This document shows positions 1 to 12,124 of a stretch of 64,000 nt of DNA, piece by piece. This DNA is from Pseudovirgaria hyperparasitica (taxonomy: Eukaryota; Ascomycota; Dothideomycetes; Acrospermales; Acrospermaceae): positions 726,590-790,589 of the forward strand of contig NW_022985564.1 in assembly GCF_010093815.1 (NCBI RefSeq). Reading direction: 5' to 3'. Within the stretch, counting starts at the first letter, position 1, and every line of letters starts with the position of its first letter. The notes beneath the pieces were generated by a model. That model made no database searches. It saw only the letters and a program-made list of their open reading frames with translations, and was not told the DNA's origin. A program made the translations under genes and the position numbers.

Positions 1-70
1 TATGCCACTTATTGGAAGTGCTTGGATCAAGATGCATGGATTCATTTGATGGATCCTCGTTCTCTCATTT

Positions 71-1183
71 CTACCCTATATTCAACGTGTTTCCACTTCC
101 CCTTGGGTTGTCTTCCTTGAACTCATCCCACTGTCTGGCTTTCATTGTCTCTGCATCTGCCTTGTCTAGGTCATCCTCGTCTGGCTCAGGTCTGTACTCG
201 CTCTGAGGCCCCCCTCCTTCGATCATCCCCCCTCTTCGCTTCTCTTCCTCCAAGTACTCATCAATCGTCATTGTTGGCAGACTGTGGTCCGGCCGGAATA
301 CACCATCCTGCAGTCTTTGCCTCTTGTCCAAAAGTGTGAATGGTCTCATCGGTTTACCGTCTTTTGACAGGATTGGTCCAGTCAAACCCGCCAGAGGTCG
401 GCGAAGATCTGTGTCTAAACGCTCTGAGAACGCATTGTGATCATCATTGCGTTCGCGTGGGTCATCTGATGTCTGTCCAGGTTGAGTTGGAGCTTGTGGT
501 GCACGTTTGAGGATTTGTAGCTCTTGTCCAATGGATTCAAGGCTCTGAAAAGTTTGGTGCACATGGAAAGCTATCTGAGTAAGTTGCAATTTTCGAAGCG
601 CATCGTCATCGTTCTCCAGTGCTGTCGGATTTTGCCTCAGAAGTTGTAACTTGCTTTTCAACTCTTTTTCTTCTCGAAATCGAGCTATCTTCGCTTCACG
701 ACGTTTTGCAGCATCGGATGGGGCAGGCGAGAATGTTAATGGTGAATCTTGATACTGCTCGTAAAGCTTTGAGTCAGACTTAGACAGCATATCATAGTTG
801 TCCAGAAGCTTTAGGAACTTGTCGTACGAGGTTTGAGCGCGGCATAAGTAAGACACACGATTACCACCTGTGATTTTCTGGACAAGGTCTGCGAGATGGT
901 AATGTATATTGAGGTATCTAATGTATATATCAGTCACGTGCAATCGGATAATGACGGTGAGCACGTACTGTAGGTCTCCGGACGAAATATCTTCTAAGGA
1001 CTCATTCGGGCTGAATAACGATACTCGTTCGACGGCTTCGAGACACTCTTCATATGTGTCGATGGTGATTGAAAGGTTTTCTTGAAAAGTGGCGGAATTT
1101 GTGTCCCACGTCGACTCTAGATCTCTGCTTTTGGCTTGAGCTTCCGCAAACAGCCCACGCAGGTTTTGTGATCGATCTCCCAT
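71..1183 (-). CDS. TAP42: TAP42-family regulator of PP2A-like phosphatases
   Basis: Single-exon gene, 370 aa, the usual length for the TAP42/alpha-4 (IGBP1) family. The N-terminal two thirds is helical, with the family-like stretch RAQTSYDKFLKLLDNYDML near residue 120 and a charged segment (AAKRREAKIARFREEKELK) near residue 160. The C-terminus carries the conserved RPFTLLDKRQ followed by an acidic tail containing MTIDEYLEEE. Family members bind the catalytic subunits of PP2A, PP4 and PP6 (yeast Pph21/22, Sit4) and act downstream of TORC1 in the cytosol. The start at 1183 is the only sensible ATG, and the protein begins directly with the helical domain. It is transcribed divergently from DCL1 across about 420 bp. 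The family call is firm from the C-terminal motif block. Confidence 0.9.
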   Translation of the reverse strand: MGDRSQNLRGLFAEAQAKSRDLESTWDTNSATFQENLSITIDTYEECLEAVERVSLFSPNESLEDISSGDLQYVLTVIIRLHVTDIYIRYLNIHYHLADLVQKITGGNRVSYLCRAQTSYDKFLKLLDNYDMLSKSDSKLYEQYQDSPLTFSPAPSDAAKRREAKIARFREEKELKSKLQLLRQNPTALENDDDALRKLQLTQIAFHVHQTFQSLESIGQELQILKRAPQAPTQPGQTSDDPRERNDDHNAFSERLDTDLRRPLAGLTGPILSKDGKPMRPFTLLDKRQRLQDGVFRPDHSLPTMTIDEYLEEEKRRGGMIEGGGPQSEYRPEPDEDDLDKADAETMKARQWDEFKEDNPRGSGNTLNIG

Positions 1184-1606
1184 CTTTTAACCTCTTGTTG
1201 CAAAGCTCAAGCCGATGTAGTTTGGGTATTTGACGGGTTCTTTAGGCAGACGTGAAGGATCGTGAGTTGATGGCAAGAGTTAAGAGGAAGCGCCTCGTAC
1301 CGCAGCCTACCTATGGCGTGCGTTGTATTCAGCACGTACCCGGCAACACAAACACATTGCTCTCTTTCACCCGCCCTGCAATGAACTATAGGTATCAAAC
1401 TCTCCGTCAACCCTACAAGTAACAATTCATGCTCACGGGAAGATGCCCCTTTCAAATGACAGTAGACACTTCAACTAGACAGACTCGTCCTGTCTTTACG
1501 TGCACGCGCATGCAAAGCACCATCAATCCTCAGTTCATAACGTGCACTGACTATCAACCTCTTGACGTTTGTCATTGGCATTAACAAGTATTCGTCCTTG
1601 AACATC
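1184..1606. promoter_or_regulatory. Divergent promoter region TAP42/DCL1
   Basis: This stretch holds no credible ORF and separates two divergent start codons. The octamer ACGTGCAC occurs twice, at 1498-1505 and 1540-1547, 102 and 60 bp upstream of the DCL1 ATG. No clear TATA box is visible. Calling it a promoter is inferred from position. Confidence 0.5.
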
Positions 1607-4600
1607 ATGTCCACCGATCAGTCTAGTTCCTTTGAGTCTGGGCGACATACTGTGGAGAACACCGCATTATCAATCGCACATGTTCAGAATGCAACTGAGG
1701 GGCTATCAGAACTCGACAGTAACCAAGGTGGCGACTCTGACGATGACGATGTTGTGGAAAAACACAGCAGCAATGACAATGAAACACCTACCATCTCCGA
1801 GAAGCGCAGGATCGAGAACGCTGTGTTGAAGGAATACGCGGAAAAACTATGCGCCCGAAAGACCAAAACACAGATCAAGGAAGTCCTTAAAACAGAGAAA
1901 GATGAGTCACTATCTATTCGCGAGCTTCTCGCAAAACAAGAGACAAGTAAGCGAATCGAGACTCCTAGGGACTACCAGAATGAATTGTTCGAAAAGGCCA
2001 AGGAGCAGAACATAATTGCCGTATTAGATACAGGCTCAGGCAAGACACACATCGCAACACTGCTCCTTCGCTGGATCCTTGACAAGGAGCTTGCGGACCG
2101 TGAGGCAGGCTCTCCATACAAAACTGCTTTCTTCCTCGTCAATTCCGTCAACCTTGTCTTTCAACAGAGTGACTATTTACAGTGCAATCTCGACAGATCA
2201 ATCGAGGGCATCTGCGGTGCTAACTCTTGCTCACTTTGGAGCCGCGCAACATGGGAAGTCAAGCTCAAGAAGAATGATGTTATAGTTTGTACAGCTGAGG
2301 TCCTAAATCACTGCCTCATGCACTCCTTCATCACGATGGACCGCATTAATCTTCTGATCTTTGACGAGGCTCATCATGCTAAGCCAGGAGCGAATCACCC
2401 CTATGCAGTGTGAGTCCGTTCCTAGGCTTGTGGTGTAATTGATGCTTGCTAAATGCTAGTAAAGCATAATGAAGGAGTACTACATGAAGCTACTTGACAT
2501 CACAAAGCGACCCAGGATATTCGGCATGACAGCCTCCCCCGTTGATGCAAACAACGACATCGAGGGAGCTGCGCAGTGAGTTGTCGAAGAATTGAACATG
2601 TTTCTTTTTTTCGCTGACGATATCAAGGGACCTAGAAAGCTTACTGAATTGTCAGATTGCGACTGCATCTAATCTCGACTTGGTACGCAACTCTATACAC
2701 AAACCCAAGGAGGAAGTCGTTAGGTACAAGCGATTGCGTCCACCTTTTGAGACGGCCTTTCACCAGAAACTAAAGGAGATGTACGGTGGGTCCAAGAGCT
2801 TCGAGAAACTCTCTCGCACTGCCAAGGAGTTAAGTTCCCAACTGGGTAGCTGGTGTTCCGACATCTACTGGCAATTTGCCTTTGAAGAAGAAGAAGCTCG
2901 GAAGCGCGAGAATCGTAAGGAGAGGGAGTTCTCGGCTCGGAAAGGTGACCGTGTTATGGCTGAGCTGGACACCGAAATCTCAAAGCTTAAGGCTGCTTCC
3001 GAAATGGTAACCGGGCGAGACTTTGGTATTCCTGCAGCCAATGAAAACTACCTGAGCTCGAAGGTAATCGTCCTCCATGAATGGCTTCAGAGTTACTTCG
3101 AACGAGAAACTACTAGTCGGTGCATCGTCTTCGTTGAGAGACGTGCTACTGCTCGCTTGTTGCACCTGCTTTTCGGAACCATCGGGGGCGAATATCTCAG
3201 GGTTGGACGTCTCGTGGGAAATGGGAGTGGGAAGAAAGGCGAAATTCAAGCTGCTTCTTCAACACGGGAGCAGTTCTTGACTATTTCCAGATTCCGGAGA
3301 GGAGAACTGAACTGTCTTTTCGCTACATCAGTTGCAGAGGAAGGTCTCGATATTCCAGATTGTAACTTGATTGTGCGCTTCGACCTTTACAAGACCATGA
3401 TCGGGTATGTCCAATCGCGTGGTAGGGCTCGTCGCAACAACTCGGTGTTTCTGCACATGGTCGAGCACGGAAACTATACTCAGGTTGAAACAGTCCTTCA
3501 GAGCCGACAGTACGAAGAAATAATGCGGAGATTCTGCGAATCGTTACCGGAAGACCGCTTGCTAGACAGAAAGAGTGAGAATCTCGAGGCCGCCCTGAGC
3601 GAGGAGCGAGGGCTGCGCTCATACACAGATGCTAAGAGTGGTGCTCGATTGACATATCGCCTTAGTCTCGCTGTTCTTGCACACTTCGTTGACTGTCTCC
3701 CGAAACAGGGTGAGATGGATGTTGAAGCACAGCCAATCTACACTACCTTCAGCACCGGGGGTAAGTACCGGTGCGAGGTCGTCTTACCTGCGCACTCTCC
3801 CGTCTCGTCGGCCACCGGACGGCTGTACTCTAGAAAGATTACTGCACGATGCTCCGCTGCATTTGAGGCCTGCATCATGCTTCGCCAAAAGATGTTTTTG
3901 GATGAATGTCTACTGCCGATATATGCCAAGGTTCTTCCAGCTATGCGAAATGCGAAGTTGGCGCTCGATATGAACAGTAAGAACTTGTACCCCATCAAAA
4001 TGAAGCCCGACTTCTGGGCTCATGGTCGGGGTCAGGTACCTACCACTGCTTATCTTACTTTGCTGGACGTTTCGGACGGTCTGGACAGACCTCATAGTCC
4101 TCTGGGCTTGCTGACACGCAAACCTTTACCTTCTTTCCCCAGGTTCCCCATCTTTATGGACGATGGGAAGAGAACAGATGTGATATCTGTGTCTGTATTA
4201 GAAGGTATTAGCATTACCGAAGATGATGCCGAAGGCCTGACTGCATTTACTCTGCGGGTATATTCTGATTTATTTGCGAAGACGTTTGAACACGATACAG
4301 CAAAAATGTCGTATTGGCTAGCACCACTCGGACTCACTAGTGAACAGATAAGTGCCGGTAACTTATCTGGTGATCTGATCGACTGGGGCCTGATTCACCA
4401 AACAGTCCGCCAGCAGTCTTTGGAATGGAAAGAAGACATGCCGAATGAATTTCTGAGTGACCGATTCCTTGTGGATGTTTGGGATGGTGGTAGACGATAT
4501 TATTCGCTTGAAGTCGCGCCGGAATACCAGGCCCAGGATGTGGTTGAACAAGTTAAGAAAGGGGCTAAGAAGGTACAACAGCGAGTCATAGACTACACCG

Positions 4601-6486
4601 TGAGCCTTTTCAACAAATCTGCGGCGTATCATAGGGATCGATGGAACATGAATCAACCGGTGCTGAGAGTCGAAAGAACATCTTTCCGAAGAAATCTATT
4701 GGCGCCCCCGGAAGCCAAAGAAAGAGACCCTGAAAAGCAGGTCTACGTATGTCCTGAACCGCTTCGTATCTCAATAATCCCACCAGAGACAGCAGTCTTC
4801 TGTTATGCCTTCCCAGCAATAATCCATCGACTTGAGTCATATCTCGTGGCACTTGAGGCTACTCAGATACTAGGACTCGATATCGGGCCCGAGTTTGCTC
4901 TTGAAGCCATGACCAAAGACTCGGACAACACAGACGAACACGAAAATGTGCAAAACAATTTCAGACGTGGGATGGGTAGTAACTATGAACGACTGGAGTT
5001 TATTGGCGACTGCTTTCTGAAGATGGCGGCTTCTATCGCCCTATATGTTCAGAAGCCCGAGGATAACGAGTTCTTTCAGCATTGCGAGCGGATGACCATG
5101 ACTTCCAACAAGAACTTGTTCGAGACAGCTATCAGACTAAGGCTCCCAGAGCACGTTCGCAGTTTCGCCTTCTCTCGACGCCTGTGGTACCCTGATAGTA
5201 TCACTCTGCTAGGAGGAAAGGGACACAAAGCCAAAGATGGTGAGGGGCCACAGATACAGAAGCATTCACTTGGAGACAAGACTGTCGCCGACGTCTGCGA
5301 AGCCTTCATCGGCGCTGCCTATATGCAACACAACGACCCCAACCATTGGGTGGGCAAGCACTGGGACAATGCCGTCAAAGCAGTGACAGCCCTAGTGTCA
5401 TCGGACATACATGCGCAAACCTGCTGGGCCGACTACTTCGCCAGCTACAAAGTCCCCCCTTGGCAGATCTGCGAAGTGCGTCCCCAGCAAAGTGCCATGG
5501 CCGCCGCGATCGAATCTAAACACCCGTACCACTTCAACTACCCACGCCTGCTACGCTCTGCCTTCATGCACGCCTCCTATGGCACCGCCATCGAGCGCAT
5601 CCCCTCCTATGAACGCCTCGAATTCCTCGGCGACTCCCTCCTCGACATGGTCTTCATCAACGACATCTTCTACCGCTTCCCGCACGCCGACCCGCAATGG
5701 CTCACCGAGCACAAAATGCCCATGGTCTCCAACAAATTCCTCGCAGCCCTGTGCGTGCGCCTGCGCTTCTACCCACATATCAAGCGTAATGCCGCAAAAC
5801 TCGACTCCAACATCAAGGAGTGGGTCGATGAAATCACCGAGCTGGAGCGCGCGTCCAAGGGCGAGCCAGACTACTGGACTGCCGCAAAGGAGCCACCCAA
5901 GGCCCTCGCCGACGTTGTCGAGGCGTTTGTCGGCGCCCTCTTTGTCGATAGCGGCTTCGATTTCAGTCAAGTTCAGCGGTTCTACGACTTGCACGTCAAG
6001 TGGTTCTTCGCTGACATGAGTGTCTACGACGCTTTTGCTAACAACCACCCTACCACCCGGCTGCAGAATCTCCTCAGCGTCAATCTCGGATGCCGCGAGT
6101 ATCGTATCGCGACTAGGCCCCTGGAAAGCGTGTTGCCGGGCGCGAAACCGACGGTGCTGGCGATGGTCATGGTGCATGGGCGGGTTATTGCGCATCATGA
6201 GGCGGAGAGCGGGCGCTATGGGCGTGTGAAGGTGAGTACGAAGGCATTGGATCGATTGGATGGCTTGCCGCCGTTTGAGTTTCGGGCGTTGTATGGCTGT
6301 GATTGTGTGCACCAGGAGGAAGAGGACATAGTTGAGATGGAGACTTTGAAGGCTGGGAAGGTTGAGGAGTTGTTGCAAACGCAAGGCAATGCAGTGAATG
6401 AGATGAGTGATGGGCCAGGAGAGAAGTTGGGCGTTGATGTTGTCGTTACGGAGGACGTTATGATGGAGGACATAGTTGTTACATGA
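1607..6486 (+). CDS. DCL1: Dicer-like protein 1 (RNA interference endoribonuclease)
   Basis: Three exons: 1607-2409, 2465-2575, 2628-6486 (introns 55 and 52 nt), 1590 aa, normal for fungal Dicer-like 1. Order: acidic low-complexity N-terminus; DExH helicase with Walker A LDTGSGKT near residue 143 and DEAHHAK near 252; helicase C domain with VAEEGLDIPDCNLIVRFD and QSRGRARR near 540-570; Dicer dimerisation domain near 640-730; a divergent PAZ-like region; RNase IIIa with NYERLEFIGD near 1089 and ADVCEAFIGA; RNase IIIb with SYERLEFLGD near 1299 and ADVVEAFVGA; and a C-terminal dsRNA-binding region ending near GCDC. Both RNase III domains keep their Glu/Asp signatures, so the enzyme looks active. 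The family cuts dsRNA into siRNAs for silencing, and in Neurospora the DCL1 orthologue also acts in meiotic silencing. The N-terminal block SIRELLAKQE resembles DCL1 rather than DCL2. The start is the first ATG in frame; upstream in-frame sequence has only a TTG. Confidence 0.95.
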
Positions 6487-6740
6487 CTGGCGTTGGGTTT
6501 AGAACATATGCGGGCATTCAGCGAAGACGGCGTTTCTGTCTAGGTGAATCCCCTTGACGAGTATCTTTGAATAGCGTTCGGACATTGGGAATTGCATGAA
6601 GACCATATGGACGAGATCGACGACAGCATCGAAGCAAACTTCGGTGGTCAGTCGAGAGATAGACACTGAAATCGTAGAAATTATAATCATAGGTATCCAC
6701 TCATCTCATCATCATGTATCGGTGATCCAGCACTTCATAT

Positions 6741-8599
6741 TTACGAACCCCTCATTCCAAGCCCGACCAACTCGAAGAAGAACGGATTGCCTTCGACGGC
6801 GAGCCACCCGATCCCGGAGTATATGATCAGCTTTGTCACAACCTCGACATCATATCTCACACGAGGTCGCTCCAGCCTATCGAACATCTCCCTGTCCTCC
6901 CTTTCTTCTTCCTCTTCGAGAGGATTGATTCGCTCACCCATGGGTGTTTCCACGGCGATATCGATTTTGCTAATATCGCCAGTACCCATTGCTTTCTCGT
7001 GTTCGTTCAAGCGATCGGCCATTTGAGGAGCAAGGATGTCGATCTTGAGGGGTCGATTCGGGTTGCTGGAGGTTGCTGATGAGTGTGATTCATCAGTGGT
7101 GTTGCGGCTCTTAGGACCAGGGCTTGTTGCTCGGTCAGAGTCCATGGACTCACGTCGTTTACGCTGGCGGTAGGCGAGAGTTTCGTAAGCATCCGCGGCT
7201 GACTGTGGCCCAACGGAAATCGCGCGTTTGCGTGGATGTCGGAGAGTAGTGAAAAGGCGAGGAAGGTCGGAGGCGGGCGGGATGACGTTGTCGTCTTTGC
7301 GAAGATTGGGCACGCTTGTGTACTGCCTGTGCAAGTGTTAACAATAAATTTTTAATAGAGAGTGAAGATTGGACGTACGAGGCTTGAAGGAAGAATCGTC
7401 TTGGAAGATTGAGCTCGGCACTTTCGATAACACGAAATACGGGCGGAAGTATCTTGAGGAGTGTAGGCTTCATTGTGCCTCTCCAAGCAAATATGACCAA
7501 AACGCCAATAACCAAGCGTATAAAGCTATACAACCAGCCGACGCTTTGTAGATCGTACGGAACTGTACCAGGAATAGGACTATCGGTAGAGTAAGAGGTC
7601 TGGGAATAGTGCCACATCCCAATCTGACATCCGATGACCGTTCCTGCGAAAGAAACGCTATCATCAAAGCACGGGCAGTCATCTGCTGGCTCTGGGTGTA
7701 TTCGAACGAGAACTAGAATGATCAGGACTGCGATCAGAGGGTTGATATAATGGTCCTGGGTTATCCATAAATCAAACCAGTCTCCAAAGATGATCTGGAA
7801 TAATCCAATCAAAGCGCCGAGTATGCTGCCGATAACGACATCGAAGAAGCCATGCATACCACAATACAGGCGCCCGACCACGATCGAAAGTCCATAGAAA
7901 CAGAAAAGGCCCTGGAAGACGAGATATAGTGTGCTATTTTCGCCAGTAGTGCTTTGTCGAAGCCCGTGTATAGCGCACACTGCCACGGATATGGCGTTTG
8001 TCGAATGCGTTGAAGGAAACCCATACTCCAGCGCAGCGGATCCCGACATGGTAATTCTTTGTAGCGGAGGTGACAAAGGTCTAGGGAGACATAGCATGTC
8101 TTTGACGAATCCACTCCAAAAGACTCCAGCTGCGAGAACGTTCACCATTCTGAGATACGAGATTAACCACATATCAGCCATGCCTTCTGTTTCCACTTAC
8201 GCTCTTCCTATGCTCGTATAGCCACACCAGAATAGAATGGGCAACATGATCATGAAGAAAGTGTGTGTGCCTAGATTGGCCGTAAAGGCAAAGTACGAGT
8301 CGAGCGCAGGAGTACGATATTTCTCTTGCATACAGGCTAGGTATGGAGTTTCGGCGCGTACGATGGGAATGAGGAATTGTCGCACAGCATGCCGCCATTT
8401 TGGGAGTTTGTTTGCGTCTATAGAGCCATAGTATCAGTTAAGTTCTTTACATTTGCGCGCCCTAGAACAGTATTACAGAAGGCTTACAGTGGTTCACATC
8501 GCGCATTCCCGCGTCGGGCTTGTTCATGGCGGCTGGAGGGAGAACTGGCGCTCTATAGATACCCAGGCTCTCAGCGCTCCCATCTTTGAGGTCAATCAT
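6741..8599 (-). CDS. LCB3: Dihydrosphingosine/sphingosine-1-phosphate phosphatase (PAP2 family)
   Basis: Four exons on the minus strand: 8599-8488, 8417-8201, 8149-7379, 7326-6741; 561 aa. The protein shows the three PAP2 phosphatase motifs: KDMLCLPRP (K-x6-RP), FPSTHS, and GRLYCGMHGFFD (R-x5-H-x3-D, with Gly where the usual Ser precedes Arg). Upstream is the family block RETPYLA-like 'RAETPYLACMQEKYRTPALD' followed by YFAFTANLGTHTFFM. Several hydrophobic segments give a polytopic ER membrane protein. The last 190 residues are a hydrophilic cytosolic tail rich in Ser and Glu. The enzyme dephosphorylates long-chain base phosphates so the bases can enter ceramide synthesis. The start is uncertain: ATG at 8599 gives 24 more residues than the in-frame ATG at 8527, which has a better context (GCCGCCATGA). 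Divergent from RHO4. Confidence 0.9.
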
Positions 8600-9149
8600 G
8601 AATGCATAGGAGTGGAGGAAGACATAGGAGGCCTCAAGTCGGTTGTATGCGGGCGAGTGAAAGGTTTCATACGTATGAGATAGAGAGTGACAATCCCTGA
8701 CCAGCATTGGTTCCTCCCTCACTTACTAGGCACGTCTGGGTTGCGGCCTGAGGACAAAACATTCTTGGTGGCTTGTGGCTGAAGATGCGCTAGTGTAGCG
8801 GGGGTTTCCGGGGGAAGGCGCGACTGGACCGCGAGGTTGGGCTGTTGCTGGGGAGATGCACCCACCAAACAAATGCGTCACCCGAAGCCGCAGCCTGTGT
8901 CTGTAATTCAGGTAGAAGTTCACTACTGCGTCCACCCAGGTCGTCTGCTTCCAGTTCCACTTTCCTCCCAAGCACTTAACTCTCCAATTCCTCCGACCCT
9001 CTCTTGTACAACTGAGATTCATTGTGCATTCTTATATACTTGCTAGCACGCCGTCAGTTCACATCAGACGGCGCCTGTTGACACGTATAAATCCGAGCAA
9101 GCCTTCGTCGCTACACTTCCACCTGTACTTACGACTCGATTATACCAAA
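8600..9149. promoter_or_regulatory. Divergent promoter region LCB3/RHO4
   Basis: No coding signal is seen. A perfect 12-bp palindrome TCATACGTATGA lies at 8667-8678, close to the LCB3 start. The RHO4 side is pyrimidine-rich just before its ATG. The regulatory role is inferred from position. Confidence 0.4.
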
Positions 9150-10072
9150 ATGGCTGCTCAGGCTGTCCAGAACTACGACTACCTTCGACGGAAAGATTCG
9201 CAACGACAAGGCCCTTCTTCACTCTCGCGCAAGCCCATCAGAACCCCAAGCGAAAGAGTCAGCAATGGCACGGTCAATTCATCCACAAGCGCGTCCACCG
9301 GCAGAGACTCTGCTGGTACTCAAATCACAGAACCCGCTCAACAACCGCCAAAGTACCATAAGAAATTCGTCGTTGTCGGTGATGGTGGCTGTGGAAAGAC
9401 GTGCCTTCTCATCAGTTATAGTCAAGGTTACTTCCCAGAGGTAAGGCAGAATGTCGCCGCAGATCAGCACGCAAAGACTCACCAACAATACAGAAATATG
9501 TACCGACTGTTTTCGAGAATTACATAACACAGACTCCACATTCCCCAACTGGTGAAATGGTTGAGCTTGCTCTGTGGGATACCGCCGGACAGGAAGAATA
9601 CGACCGTCTTCGTCCGCTCTCCTACCCCGAGACCGATCTCTTGTTCGTCTGCTTTGCGATCGATTGCCCGAATTCTCTCGAGAATGTCATGGATAAGGTA
9701 TTAATAATCATTATGCTTATGCGTCGACGTGCTAACAGGAGATAGTGGTATCCCGAAGTCCTCCACTTTTGTCCCACCACACCCATCATACTCGTCGGCC
9801 TCAAATCTGATCTCCGCTTCAAGAAAAACTGCATCGACTTACTACGAACCCAAGGACTCACTCCGGTCACTCCAGAACAAGGCCGTGGAGTAGCGCAAAA
9901 GATGGGCGCGTTATATATGGAGTGTAGCAGCAAAGAGATGCGTGGTGTGGAGGAGATTTTTGACACAGCCATCAACCTCTCCATTGGAGAAGACAAAGGG
10001 GGCGATCAAGGTGGACTCGTCGTACCTTCTGGATTCAAGAAGCCCAAGAGGTCGAAGTGCAAGATTCTATGA
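9150..10072 (+). CDS. RHO4: Rho-family GTPase Rho4
   Basis: Three exons: 9150-9440, 9494-9697, 9746-10072; introns 53 and 48 nt; 273 aa. A 67-residue Ser/Thr-rich N-terminal extension precedes the GTPase domain, as in fungal Rho4 and unlike Rho1 or Cdc42. G-box motifs are intact: GDGGCGKT, effector loop YVPTVFENY after the first splice, [25 protein letters not shown] (position of TKxD), and ECSSKEMRG. The polybasic end [11 protein letters not shown] finishes in a CaaX box (CKIL), so prenylation and plasma membrane attachment are expected. Leu at the CaaX X position predicts geranylgeranylation. Rho4 acts in septation and cell-wall growth in filamentous fungi. The first intron falls just after YSQGYFPE. 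Confidence 0.95.
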
Positions 10073-10478
10073 ACCGAATCATATCTGTACTGCATTATTT
10101 CTTCGACAGCGTCTTGGGGCATCCGCAGGCCGGCCCGTCACGGTACATGGAACGACATCTCAAGTATCCAACTCTTTCTTCTGTTTGCATAATAGCCACG
10201 GAATTTTTCTCTTGGGGCGGGCATACAACATCGGCGTTCATAGGGGCTCAGAAAGGCGAGGATTGAACATGTGAGCGACGACCAATCGACATGAACATTC
10301 TCCTTCTTGCTTCATTTCATGTGGCGTTCTATACAGAATAACGACTTTGACTTAATATCGTTCCACCTTTACCGTAATACCTCGTTCTCTGTCTCGCCCC
10401 TGTGTAGTCACTGCTTATATGGGGTATCATAAACCAATACGCCTGACCCTATTTTGCTAAACACGCCTCATTCATTCA
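10073..10478. other. Convergent intergenic region RHO4/DAD1
   Basis: This stretch lies between two converging stop codons and should contain both 3' UTRs. I see no ORF with splice support, no RNA gene and no repeat. Confidence 0.5.
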
Positions 10479-10956
10479 TCACTTCTCCTCGGTGCCCACC
10501 GTGATCTCCGTCTCCTCTTCACTCCCACTATCTTGCTGCTGCTGTTGCCTCGCTGCTTCTTCAGGATCTTTGTGCATGACGTTCTCAAATTGCGACCACA
10601 GAGCTTCAACAGAACTGAATTCAGTGCCGACCTGCAAGATACCGGGGTTCCAAGTCAGTTCCGTGTGTTCCTGTAGAATATAGAATGTTGCGGCCCGCGC
10701 TCGCGCCCTAATTCGGATCAGGAAAGACGTACGGCTATCAATTGCTCCAAGTTGCGGTTTAGCTTGTTCATGTTTGCGAGGACGTGTTCGAGGGACTTGG
10801 ATGGTGTTAGTTTGGGGGGGTTGAGGGGGGTGGGGGATGGTGGAGGGGAGAGAGATGTACTTGGGCGACTTCGCCGACGAGCTCGTCGCGTTGTTGCTCG
10901 AAGTAGGTACGCTGGTCGGATGGCGCGCTTGTTGAGGCGGTGTGTTGGTGGGACAT
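10479..10956 (-). CDS. DAD1: DASH/Dam1 complex subunit DAD1
   Basis: Three small exons on the minus strand: 10956-10861, 10795-10733, 10631-10479; introns 65 and 101 nt; 103 aa. The spliced protein contains the DAD1 signature across the exon joins: [15 protein letters not shown], then [21 protein letters not shown], then [19 protein letters not shown]. The tail is Gln- and Glu-rich. DAD1 is a core subunit of the ten-protein DASH ring that couples kinetochores to microtubule plus ends. The gene is easy to miss because the middle exon has only 21 codons and a longer unspliced reading frame covers the locus. Both introns are phase 0. The start ATG at 10956 gives the typical short N-terminus. Confidence 0.93.
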
Positions 10957-11190
10957 GGTTGCTTGCGTGGTGTTTCTGACGGAGAGGAGTGCTCAGTGGT
11001 GGTGGTGCTGTGTTGTGTTGTGCTGGTTTTGGATGGTTTGATCATTGATGAGGCCTATTATAGGACAGGGTCGCAATGTGGATGTCATGGTCTCAATTTC
11101 ACGCGCGTGGTATGATATATACGCGCTCTGGACGACTTCCAAATATAATGCGGGTCTAATCATCTATGCCCAACTCACACAAAGGCCTTT

Positions 11191-12124
11191 TCACCCCTCG
11201 ACCAAGAACCTCAGAAACGCCTGCGCAACGACAACCCCATCCTGCGCATCTGCCACACGCCGCATTGAATCCGCATACAGTTCATCGTCGAAGATCTTCT
11301 GCGCGTGCCTCGTCTCGCACAGCTCCTCCATAATCTCCTGCGTGAACTCCGGGTGGCCCTGCACGGTGAGCAGCCTGTTCTGGGCGTACATGCCTTGTAC
11401 GTCACAGCGGGGCGAGTGGCCGAGGGCTTCGACGCCGGGTGGGTAGGCGTAGACAATGTCGCGGTGCATTTGGTGGATGTTCTGTGCGATTGTTAGTATC
11501 TCGTCCTGGAGTGGAGGGGAAGATAGAGTAGACGAGGAAGAGGGCATGTAGAAGGAACGTACGATGATGTCTTTTTTGAACAGCTCTTTGCCCTTGGGTG
11601 TTAGTGTCATGGGCAAGACAGACGTCTCCCAGCCGGCATTGCTTCTGTCGACTTTGACGCCCAGGGCGCGGCCGACGATCTGGTGCCCGAAACACACGCC
11701 GATGATGCGGACGCGGGTCTGGGCGAGAATATCCTGTGTGAATTGTACAAGCTTGGTGATCCAAGGATCGTTGTCGAACGAGTTGAAGCCTGTGTAGGAG
11801 AAGTTTAGCTTGATGGACTGTTCAACGTGATACTGATATATTGCAACGTGACACAATGTAGAAGGCAGGACCGGGGTCCTACATACGCGAGCCAGTGATC
11901 AATATCGCATCTATATCCTCGATGTTTGGGTATTCCATCTTCTCCTGAACGTGGAACTTTGTGACGTGCAAATCATCCGCGTTCACGAAGTCTGGTGTGT
12001 GCATTTCGGTCGCAGCGACTTTGAGCAGACGCTCGAAGATATTACCGTAGCCGCCATGTCTTGCCTTGATCTTGTCCAGCGGCGTGTCGCACTCTAGCAC
12101 GGCAATCCGAATTGGTTTCTGCAT
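11191..12124 (-). CDS. Class I glutamine amidotransferase domain protein
   Basis: Exons 12124-11887, 11789-11563 and 11481-11191 give 251 aa. The GATase1 triad is visible: the nucleophile Cys in IGVCFGHQIVGRALG and the His-x-Glu in VQGHPEFT. The N-terminus begins IRIAVLECDTPLDKIKARHGGYGNIFERLL, a form typical of stand-alone fungal GATases annotated as GMP-synthase-like or anthranilate-synthase-like. No synthase domain is fused. The substrate is unknown; family members hydrolyse glutamine or gamma-glutamyl compounds. The second intron (11482-11562, 81 nt) is a multiple of three without stops, so retention would insert 27 residues before NIHQMHRD. Splicing it restores the expected spacing to HQMHRD. 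Divergent from the MFS gene with about 250 bp between starts. Confidence 0.85.

Noticed and set aside
5551-6384. 277-codon open frame antisense to DCL1
   Set aside because: It lies opposite the conserved RNase IIIb and dsRNA-binding regions, has skewed composition rich in Glu/Val/Ala, and is explained by codon bias of the sense gene.
10479-11045. 188-codon unspliced frame across the DAD1 locus
   Set aside because: Only parts of it match DAD1; the middle is intron. The three-exon model gives the intact family signature.
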